Source: Phycisphaeraceae bacterium
GTDB lineage: Bacteria > Planctomycetota > Phycisphaerae > Phycisphaerales > Phycisphaeraceae
Length of the DNA: 11,579 nucleotides
Direction of reading: 5' to 3'
Assembly (NCBI GenBank): GCA_029260695.1
Contig: JAJDCT010000419.1
Coordinates: 1 to 11,579, forward strand
In this document: positions 6,659-11,579 of the stretch, one piece after another
Numbering within the stretch: position 1 is the stretch's first letter
Layout: every line of letters starts with the position of its first letter
Made by a program: the position numbers and the translations under genes
Notes under the pieces: model-generated
The model's input: only the letters and a program-made list of their open reading frames with translations
What the model was told of the DNA's origin: nothing
The model's database searches: none

Positions 6659-6991
6659 CTAAGCCGTGAAGCTGCTGCCGCAGCCGCAGCTCGAAGTCGC
6701 GTTTGGGTTGTTAAACACAAAGCCCCGCCCCATGACCTCGTCTTTGAAGTCGATGGTGGTGCCGTTGAGGTAGAGATAGCTCTTGGGGTCGCAGACGACC
6801 TTGATGTCGTGTTCCTCGAACATCTCGTCGGTGTCGCGCTGCTGCTCGGTGAGGTCCAGCAGGTAGCTGAAGCCCGAGCAGCCGCCGCCCTTGACGCCGA
6901 CACGCAGCCGGACGTTCTCGGCGTCGAGCTCCTGCTGGGTGATGATTGTTTTGATTTCGCGTGCAGCGGTCTCGGTGATAGTCAGTCCCAT
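6659..6991 (-). CDS. iscA: Iron-sulfur cluster carrier/assembly protein IscA (HesB/ErpA family)
   Basis: A-type Fe-S carrier of 110 aa, the normal length for the family. It carries the three invariant cysteines: Cys38 in GGGCSGFSY, and Cys102 and Cys104 in SSCGCGSSF at the C-terminus. These bind iron or a cluster that is passed to apo-enzymes in the cytoplasm. The start is supported by CGGAG (7001-7005), whose GGAG ends 9 nt before the ATG. It is the last gene of the iscR-iscS-iscU-iscA unit, 73 nt after iscU. Cys67 is an extra cysteine outside the binding triad. ErpA or SufA are alternative names within the same family; position in this operon favours IscA. Confidence 0.93.
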   Translation of the reverse strand: MGLTITETAAREIKTIITQQELDAENVRLRVGVKGGGCSGFSYLLDLTEQQRDTDEMFEEHDIKVVCDPKSYLYLNGTTIDFKDEVMGRGFVFNNPNATSSCGCGSSFTA

Positions 6992-7064
6992 GTTGCGTTA
7001 CTCCGTAGGCTTAGCCGGGGTGGGGTCCGCCGGCTGCATATCGATAGTCAGACATTGTACGTCA

Positions 7065-7490
7065 TCAGGCCTTCGTGTGTTCTGATGCTTCCGCGTGGTC
7101 GTGGTCCAGGCCGTTCTTCTCCTGATAGTCGTGGATCGCGCTCTTGATCGCGTCTTCGGCCAGAACAGAACAGTGGATCTTCACAGGCGGCAGGCTCAGT
7201 TCCTGAACGATCTGCGTGTTTTTGATCGCCAAAGCCTCATCGAGGGTCCGGCCCTTGACCCACTCGGTCGCCAGGGAAGAGCTGGCGATCGCCGAGCCGC
7301 AGCCGAAGGTCTTGAACTTGGCGTCGATGATCTTGCCGGTGGCCTCATCGACCTGGATCTGCAGCTTCATAACGTCGCCGCACTCCGGCGCGCCGACGAT
7401 GCCGGTACCGACGTTCTTGGCGTCTTTGTCCATGCTGCCGACGTTGCGTGGGGTTTCGTAGTGGCTTAGTACTTTTTCGCTGTATGCCAT
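7065..7490 (-). CDS. iscU: Fe-S cluster assembly scaffold IscU
   Basis: Scaffold on which [2Fe-2S] clusters are built from iron and sulfide supplied by IscS. Of its 141 aa the ligands are all visible: Cys37 and Asp39 (APECGD), Cys64 (FGCGSAIAS), His106 and Cys107 (KIHCSVL). The spacing Cys64-Cys107 matches IscU and leaves no room for the insertion seen in SufU. LPPVK (100-104), the motif bound by the chaperone HscA, is intact although no hsc gene is nearby. The C-terminal ~15 residues (DHDHAEASEHTKA) are His- and acid-rich and not part of the core fold. The frame extends upstream to a TTG, but ATG 7490 matches the family start and has a weak GGGAG site 9 nt upstream. Confidence 0.95.
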   Translation of the reverse strand: MAYSEKVLSHYETPRNVGSMDKDAKNVGTGIVGAPECGDVMKLQIQVDEATGKIIDAKFKTFGCGSAIASSSLATEWVKGRTLDEALAIKNTQIVQELSLPPVKIHCSVLAEDAIKSAIHDYQEKNGLDHDHAEASEHTKA

Positions 7491-7543
7491 GGTGGGGTGC
7501 TCCCAATATTGTTTGTGTTTACCGGTGTATTTTTTCTTCAAAG

Positions 7544-7620
7544 CCCAGCCATTCCTTCGCTGGGGTTGCAACCGCTACCGTGTACCGTTGCGGTTGTGTC
7601 CCGACCCATGTTCGGAGACA
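7544..7620 (-). promoter_or_regulatory. Array of three hairpins between iscS and iscU
   Basis: The 152-nt iscS-iscU spacer contains three consecutive non-overlapping inverted repeats. They are TGTCCCGA/TCGG-A-GACA (7597-7604 with 7612-7620, 8 bp with one bulge), CAACCGC/GCGGTTG (7569-7575 with 7590-7596) and CCCAGC/GCTGGG (7544-7549 with 7559-7564). On the minus strand the last is followed by an A-rich, not T-rich, stretch, so it is not an intrinsic terminator. A processing or mRNA-stability structure that sets different iscRS and iscUA levels is plausible. A separate iscUA promoter was not recognised. Confidence 0.45.
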
Positions 7621-7642
7621 TAGGATTCGGGCACGCTGCTGT

Positions 7643-8863
7643 TTAGTGCGCCCCCCACTCGATCGCGTTGATGTCGATACCTTCCAGGACCATTTCGTAC
7701 AGAGGGCTGAGGTCCAGGAGCTTCTTCACCGCCGTGACGACCTTCTCGATCGTGTAGTCGACTTCTTGCTCGGTGGTGATCCGTCCCAGTCCAAAGCGTA
7801 TCGAGCTGTGCGCGATCTCGTCGCCTAGGCCCAGCGCTTTAAGGACGTAGCTGGGTTCGAGCGATGCGCTGGTGCAGGCCGACCCGGAGCTGACCGCGAT
7901 TTCTTTGATAGCCATCATCATGCTCTCGCCCTCGACGTAGGGGAAGCTGATGTTGGTGGTGTGTGGCAGCCGTTTCGTGAGATGACCGTTGACCACCGCG
8001 TGTTCGAGCTGGCTGGTGATGCCCTTCTCTAGCCTGTCGCGCAGGCCCGAAAGCCTCGCGGTCTCTTCGACCATCTCAAGCCGACAGAGTTCGCAGGCCT
8101 TGCCCAGCCCGACGATCCCGGTGACGTTGAGCGTACCCGATCGCATGCCCCGCTCGTGCCCCCCGCCGTCGATGATCGGTGTGAGCCGGACGCGCGGCTT
8201 TCGTCGGCGGACGTAGAGGAATCCCGCACCCTTGGGGCCGTAGATCTTGTGCGCAGAACCCGAGAGCAGGTCGATGCCCGCTTCATTGACATCCACTGGG
8301 ATCTTGCCGACCGCTTGTGTCGCGTCGGTGTGCAGCAGCACGCCCTTTTCCTTGCAGACCTTGCCGATCTGGGGCAGCTCGTTGATCGTGCCAATCTCGT
8401 TGTTGGCCCACATGATCGACACGAGGATCGTGTCTTCGCGGATCGCCTCGGCGACCTGCTTGGCGTAGATGATCCCGTCCGGTCCGGGCTCAAGCCAGGT
8501 CACGTCGTAACCCATCTTCGCCAGACGCTTGCACGGGTCCAGCGTCGCCTTGTGCTCGTGCACCGCGGTGATGATGTGCCGGCCCTTGTCCTTATACATG
8601 TCGGCGACGCCCTTGATCGCCAGGTTGTTCGACTCCGTCGACCCGGAGGTCCAGATGACCTCCTTGGGGTCCGCGCCGATCAGATCGCCGACCTGCTTGC
8701 GTGCGAGCTTCACACCGTCTTCCGCCTCCCAGCCGAACTCGTGGTTACGGCTGGCGGAGTTGGCGAACTTCTCAGTGAAGTAAGGCAGCATCGCTTCAAG
8801 CACGCGCGGGTCCACGGGGGTCGTGGCGTTGTGGTCCATGTAGATCGGCAGCTTCAGCGCCAT
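7643..8863 (-). CDS. iscS: Cysteine desulfurase IscS
   Basis: PLP-dependent enzyme that takes sulfur from L-cysteine (giving alanine) and passes it as persulfide to IscU. At 406 aa it has the usual IscS length. Visible landmarks are the N-terminal YMDHNATTPVDP, His104 (VHEHKATLDP), Lys206 as Schiff-base lysine (SGSAHKIYGPKG), and catalytic Cys330 in the mobile loop SSGSACTSASLEPSYVL. The C-terminus (SPLYEMVLEGIDINAIEW) is the segment that docks IscU in group I desulfurases, pointing to IscS rather than SufS. The frame is open to a GTG at 8893, but ATG 8863 has AAGGAG (8873-8878) 9 nt upstream and matches the family start. That site lies in the last codons of iscR, whose stop is 4 nt away, so translational coupling is likely. 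Confidence 0.96.
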   Translation of the reverse strand: MALKLPIYMDHNATTPVDPRVLEAMLPYFTEKFANSASRNHEFGWEAEDGVKLARKQVGDLIGADPKEVIWTSGSTESNNLAIKGVADMYKDKGRHIITAVHEHKATLDPCKRLAKMGYDVTWLEPGPDGIIYAKQVAEAIREDTILVSIMWANNEIGTINELPQIGKVCKEKGVLLHTDATQAVGKIPVDVNEAGIDLLSGSAHKIYGPKGAGFLYVRRRKPRVRLTPIIDGGGHERGMRSGTLNVTGIVGLGKACELCRLEMVEETARLSGLRDRLEKGITSQLEHAVVNGHLTKRLPHTTNISFPYVEGESMMMAIKEIAVSSGSACTSASLEPSYVLKALGLGDEIAHSSIRFGLGRITTEQEVDYTIEKVVTAVKKLLDLSPLYEMVLEGIDINAIEWGAH

Positions 8864-8867
8864 CGGT

Positions 8868-9467
8868 TTATGCTCCTTGGTAAATCTCAACACCCGCGGG
8901 CTGGGCCAACGGGGAAGTTTCTGTGGATAGTTCCGGAGGTGATTCCGGGGGTGATTCCGGGTGTTTTTCGTTTGTTGCCCGGCAGTGGCAGGCGGCGTCG
9001 GCCGTGGTCTTGCGCGGGTGGGGATGGTCGGCCTCTTCTAGCCGATCTTCCCACAGGTCTTTGAGTGTAACCTCTCCGAGGAAACGATTAATCCGCCGAT
9101 GCAGCGAACGGATCGGGCCCTGGATCGGGCAATCTTCGGATAAGGTGCAGCCTTGGCCCACCACCGGCAGCCCGTCGGTGCATTGCGCCAGCCGGACCGG
9201 GCCTTCCATCGCAGTGACAATTTCCAACAGCTTGATCCGCCCAGGCTCGGCCGCCAACGCGTAACCCCCATGAGCCCCGCGTGTGGATGAAAGCACCCTG
9301 GCTCGCACAAGCTCCTTGAGGATATTCATCAACAACGGCAGGGGCAGCCCAAACTTACTGGCGATCTGCTTGGCGCTGACAGGCTCCGCACCTTCGGCCC
9401 GACGGCCCGTCAGGTACGCCAAGGCCACCAGCGCGTAGTCGGTTTTTCGCGTCAGACTCAGCATCAT
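8868..9467 (-). CDS. iscR: Rrf2-family Fe-S cluster regulator, IscR-like
   Basis: Winged-helix transcription factor that senses Fe-S status, 199 aa. The N-terminus (MLSLTRKTDYALVALAYL) and the wing region STRGAHGGYAL are typical of Rrf2 proteins. The cluster-binding cysteines are Cys96, Cys107 and Cys113, in LAQCTDGLPVVGQGCTLSED and the CPIQGPI that follows. After residue ~145 there is an unusual tail: HPHPRK, a Cys160-His161-Cys162 triplet, and a Pro/Glu repeat encoded by a 12-nt tandem repeat. As first gene of the operon it probably autoregulates from the palindrome over its own promoter. The start is ATG 9467 or the adjacent ATG 9464. A GGAGG (9484-9488) lies too far upstream (16 nt) for a normal ribosome site, so initiation may be inefficient. 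Confidence 0.9.
   Translation of the reverse strand: MMLSLTRKTDYALVALAYLTGRRAEGAEPVSAKQIASKFGLPLPLLMNILKELVRARVLSSTRGAHGGYALAAEPGRIKLLEIVTAMEGPVRLAQCTDGLPVVGQGCTLSEDCPIQGPIRSLHRRINRFLGEVTLKDLWEDRLEEADHPHPRKTTADAACHCRATNEKHPESPPESPPELSTETSPLAQPAGVEIYQGA
8933..8968. repeat. 12-nt tandem repeat within the iscR 3' end
   Basis: CCGGAGGTGATT is followed by CCGGGGGTGATT and then a partial CCGGGTG copy, a period of 12 nt. On the minus strand it encodes ESPP ESPP in the non-conserved C-terminal tail of the regulator. Copy number could vary between strains without a frame change. Confidence 0.75.
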
Positions 9468-9506
9468 TCAACCCGCTATACGGCCTCCAGAGCTGCTAAC
9501 CCACAT

Positions 9507-9529
9507 TAATTGATACTGATTATCAATTA
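9507..9529 (-). promoter_or_regulatory. Fur-box-like palindrome in the isc operon leader
   Basis: TAATTGATA-CTGAT-TATCAATTA is a perfect 9-bp inverted repeat with a 5-nt centre. Its core TGATACTGATTATCA (9511-9525) matches the 7-1-7 Fur consensus TGATAATnATTATCA at 13 of 14 defined positions. It lies 40-62 nt upstream of the iscR start and downstream of the proposed -10, so a bound repressor would sit just inside the transcribed region. Iron-dependent repression of the operon is the natural reading. A different dimeric regulator cannot be excluded. Confidence 0.65.
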
Positions 9530-9547
9530 CGACCAATTGCAGCGCCT

Positions 9548-9576
9548 ATATTAGTACTAATCCAGTACGCTTTCAA
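9548..9576 (-). promoter_or_regulatory. iscR: Promoter of the isc operon with palindrome over the -10
   Basis: On the minus strand TTGAAA (9571-9576, 5 of 6) and TAATAT (9548-9553, 4 of 6) are separated by exactly 17 nt, giving transcription from about 9541. A perfect 12-bp palindrome ATTAGTACTAAT (9550-9561) overlaps the -10, and AGTAC recurs at 9564-9568, 11 bp from the first copy. This is the expected place for an autoregulating IscR-type dimer, though the sequence does not match the E. coli IscR type 1 site. Confidence 0.6.
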
Positions 9577-9814
9577 GTTAACTTAGAATCATTCCACGAT
9601 AATTTAGGGTATTTGAGCGTGATTTTGCCGGGATATTCGTGATTACTGATTGATATTAAATGAGTTACGGCCGATTACGGGTGATCGGCTCGCCTTTAGA
9701 ATCTTAGGGAATCTCTTTGGGTACTAACCGGGCCTCCGGGCCATTTTAGGTGTGGAGATATTGGGGCGATATGCAAGTGTGCGGATGACCCACATTTGCC
9801 TTATAAAGACCGTT

Positions 9815-9837
9815 CCAACGGCCTCATGGTGCGTTGG
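9815..9837 (+). promoter_or_regulatory. Hairpin in the leader of the nucleotide kinase gene
   Basis: CCAACG (9815-9820) pairs with CGTTGG (9832-9837) around an 11-nt loop, about 50 nt before the kinase start. An overlapping tight palindrome CCGTTCCAACGG (9810-9821) could compete with it. No convincing plus-strand promoter was identified in 9600-9810, which otherwise holds no gene. Confidence 0.3.
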
Positions 9838-9889
9838 GCCTGAATGGTGAGCAGTTTTGCATTTTCACAACGGGACCAGGAATTGACAC

Positions 9890-10507
9890 ATGGAGCGTTA
9901 TAAGTCCATCCTTCTGTTTGGTGCACCCGGTGCTGGCAAAGGCACGCAGGGTAAGGTTCTGGGGACCATCCCCGGGTTCTACCACTGCGCCTGTGGCGAC
10001 GTCTTTCGCAACCTCAATATCAAGAGCGAGCTGGGCAGCATCTTCTACGAATACAGCTCCCGCGGTGAGCTCGTCCCCGACGAAGTCACCGTCAAGATGT
10101 GGGCAGAGAACATCAAAGCACACGCGGTCATCGGCGATTACAAACCCTCCAAAGACCTGCTCCTGCTCGACGGTATCCCCCGCACCATCGAGCAGGCCAA
10201 GCTTATGGACGACTACATCAATGTCCTCAGCGTCGTCCATCTGACATGCAACGATGAAGAAGAGATGATCGAGCGCCTGCGCCGCCGGGCACTGAAGTCC
10301 AACCGCCACGACGACGCCGACACCAAGGTCATCCGCCACCGCTGGGAAGTTTACGAACAGGAAACCGCGCCGGTCCGTCAGCACTACCCCCACGACATGG
10401 TCGTCGACATCGACTCGCTGAACTCCCCAGCCCAGGTGCTCCACGACATCCTCGACCACGTCGTCCCCGCACAGAGCGCGCACTTTGCAGAGTTTATCGA
10501 CGATTGA
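9890..10507 (+). CDS. Adenylate kinase-like nucleoside monophosphate kinase, short-LID type
   Basis: P-loop kinase of 205 aa in the adenylate kinase family, transferring phosphate from ATP to an NMP in the cytoplasm. Motifs in order: Walker A GAPGAGKGT (11-19), the NMP-site segment ACGDVFR (34-40), LVPDEV (61-66), LLLDGIPRTIEQA (91-103), an Arg-rich segment (RLRRRALKSNRHDDAD, 129-144) and RHRWEVYEQETAPVRQHY (149-166). The LID is the short form without the ~30-residue insert or zinc cysteines. The canonical STGD of adenylate kinases is ACGD here, so a Thr that contacts the nucleotide is Cys. Arg40, DGIPRT and Gln102 are kept. AMP is the likeliest substrate but another NMP is possible. CAGGA (9877-9881) lies 8 nt before the ATG. 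It is divergent from the isc operon. Confidence 0.88.
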   Translation: MERYKSILLFGAPGAGKGTQGKVLGTIPGFYHCACGDVFRNLNIKSELGSIFYEYSSRGELVPDEVTVKMWAENIKAHAVIGDYKPSKDLLLLDGIPRTIEQAKLMDDYINVLSVVHLTCNDEEEMIERLRRRALKSNRHDDADTKVIRHRWEVYEQETAPVRQHYPHDMVVDIDSLNSPAQVLHDILDHVVPAQSAHFAEFIDD

Positions 10508-10614
10508 TCGTGTGATGATGTTCATTAATGCAGTGTTTACCTTTGACACTGTGTATGTGGAAGGCTTGTCTCTAAGCGATCCACTCGTATCTGCGCAAGC
10601 TACTGATAACTCAT

Positions 10615-10650
10615 CTTCGTGTCTTCTCTGTGCCACTGTGTCTCTGCGGT
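10615..10650. repeat. CTCTGTG-type low-complexity spacer element
   Basis: The spacer between the kinase and the mutarotase contains near-copies of a 7-9 nt unit: CTTCGTG, CTCTGTG, CACTGTG, CTCTGCG, with TCT/CC joins. The minus strand reads as a CGCAGAGACACAG-like phrase. From memory, similar phrases recur in intergenic DNA of many environmental bacteria; I cannot verify copy number here. The rest of the 166-nt gap holds a weak hairpin (CAGTGT 10531-10536 with ACACTG 10546-10551) without a T-run. Confidence 0.45.
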
Positions 10651-10673
10651 CATTCATCCGATAGAATCCCGGC

Positions 10674-11561
10674 ATGGATGAAACTCAAGCAACCAACGAG
10701 CTGAACGAACGTTTCGCGGTCCCCGGCGTTTTGGAATTTGAACCCGGCGGCGGCGGACTAACCCGCGCGGTGATCGATACCGACTCATGTACCGGCAGCG
10801 TCTACCTGCACGGCGCGCATGTCGTGGACTACCAGCCGGTGGGGCACGAGCCGGTGCTGTTTATGAGCGGGTCGTCGGGGTACGGGCAAGGCAAAGCGAT
10901 CCGCGGCGGCGTGCCGATCTGCTTCCCGTGGTTCGGCCCACATGCAAGCGACACCTCCGCGCCGTCGCACGGGCCCGCGAGGATCACACCCTGGGAACTG
11001 GCGGAGGTTCAACAGAAAGACGGCTCGCTTACGCTGCAACTCAACGCTGTGTTCGGGCCCTACCGCGTCAGCTACCGGGTGACGTTTGCGAGCGAGCTTA
11101 CGATGTCGTTGTCGGTGCATAGCACATCGGATTCACCCGCGACATTCGAGGCGGCGCTGCACACCTACTTCACCGTTGCGGACGTCAGGCGGGTCGAAAT
11201 CGTGGGGCTTTCCGGGGTTGACTACCTCGACAAAGTTGACGGGCAGAAACGTAAGAGCCAGGGCGATCGACCCATCCGGTTCGAGGGCGAGACCGACAGG
11301 GTGTATCTGGATACCGAATCCAGTTGCATCCTGACGGACCCGGCAATTGGCCGATGCATCACGGTCGATAAGACCGGGTCAAGAAGCACCGTTATCTGGA
11401 ACCCCTGGTCAGAAAAAGCAAAGTCGATGGGCGACCTGGGAGATGACGACTGGGAGAAGATGGTGTGCATCGAGACAGCGAACGCCGGCCCAAACGCGGT
11501 CACACTCGCCCCCGACGGCGTGCATGAGATGCGCGCGACGATCCGCGTGTCGAATCTTTAA
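10674..11561 (+). CDS. D-hexose-6-phosphate mutarotase (YeaD-like, aldose 1-epimerase fold)
   Basis: Enzyme of the galactose-mutarotase-like fold that interconverts alpha and beta anomers of hexose 6-phosphates such as glucose 6-phosphate, 295 aa, full length for the family. Characteristic segments are IRGGVPICFPWFGPH (77-90), SHGPAR (98-103), EAALHTYF (159-166), GETDRVY (205-211), VIWNPW (240-245) and DDWEKMVCIETAN (258-270). The likely catalytic pair is His163 and Glu267, by analogy with the yeast homologue Ymr099c. The beta-sandwich shows no signal peptide, so it acts in the cytoplasm. The ATG at 10674 has no clear Shine-Dalgarno site. It follows the kinase by 166 nt with no strong terminator between, so co-transcription is possible but not shown. 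Confidence 0.92.
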   Translation: MDETQATNELNERFAVPGVLEFEPGGGGLTRAVIDTDSCTGSVYLHGAHVVDYQPVGHEPVLFMSGSSGYGQGKAIRGGVPICFPWFGPHASDTSAPSHGPARITPWELAEVQQKDGSLTLQLNAVFGPYRVSYRVTFASELTMSLSVHSTSDSPATFEAALHTYFTVADVRRVEIVGLSGVDYLDKVDGQKRKSQGDRPIRFEGETDRVYLDTESSCILTDPAIGRCITVDKTGSRSTVIWNPWSEKAKSMGDLGDDDWEKMVCIETANAGPNAVTLAPDGVHEMRATIRVSNL

Positions 11562-11579
11562 CACCACTTGTGATGGAAG

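Noticed and set aside
6404..7147. A 247-codon plus-strand frame across iscA and part of iscU
   Set aside because: It is antisense to conserved Fe-S genes; its apparent openness follows from their codon bias.
8156..9064. A 302-codon plus-strand frame opposite iscS and the end of iscR
   Set aside because: It is antisense to two unambiguous genes, lacks a ribosome site and gives an Arg/Asp/Val-rich sequence without motifs.
10531..10551. CAGTGT/ACACTG hairpin after the kinase gene considered as a terminator
   Set aside because: The stem is only 6 bp with a 9-nt loop and no T-run follows, so it is not a convincing terminator.
9824..10675. A 283-codon minus-strand open frame covering the whole nucleotide kinase gene
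   Set aside because: The plus-strand product has a full set of adenylate kinase motifs and a ribosome site. The antisense product is Val/Asp-rich with no recognisable domain, typical of shadow frames in GC-rich genes.

Overview
The window looks like chromosomal DNA of a planctomycete, most likely of the class Phycisphaerae. This is an inference from the protein families, since no marker gene is present. The evidence is three secreted proteins ending in PEP-CTERM-type tails, one of which also carries a dockerin-like module, and a pseudopilin-like protein with an H-X9-DG motif. These stand beside high-GC coding DNA and AT-rich intergenic DNA. Several genes have clear Shine-Dalgarno sites and several units end in simple hairpin terminators. 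No phage, IS element, CRISPR array, rRNA or tRNA was seen.

Left half (about 130-6360), cell-surface genes. Three minus-strand surface genes follow one another: a beta-sandwich-like PEP-CTERM protein (191-1156), a related protein with a two-repeat dockerin and a degenerate tail (1802-3091), and an H-X9-DG pseudopilin-like protein (3423-4325). Each has its own long leader, and the first two have their own terminator. An S4-less TlyA/FtsJ-type RNA methyltransferase (4685-5266, minus) is divergent from a third PEP-CTERM protein (5502-6269, plus) that ends at a strong terminator. Between the first two genes lies a 38-codon coding-like frame with no start (1573-1689), probably a gene remnant.

Middle (about 6600-9580), a compact Fe-S cluster assembly operon on the minus strand, in the order iscR-iscS-iscU-iscA. 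It has a sigma70-like promoter upstream of iscR, a perfect 12-bp palindrome on the -10 element, and a 23-bp palindrome in the leader whose core matches the classical Fur box at 13 of 14 defined positions. IscR and IscS are 4 nt apart. A 152-nt iscS-iscU spacer holds three consecutive hairpins. hscB, hscA and fdx are absent, although IscU keeps the LPPVK chaperone-binding motif.

Right end (about 9640-11579, plus strand): a short-LID adenylate-kinase-like nucleotide kinase with an altered NMP-site motif, then a D-hexose-6-phosphate mutarotase (YeaD-like). A CTCTGTG-type repetitive spacer lies between them.

I found no clearly new multi-gene system. The best leads are the predicted iron control of the isc operon with its leader architecture, the inter-iscSU hairpin array, the unusual IscR tail, and the dockerin/PEP-CTERM fusion.
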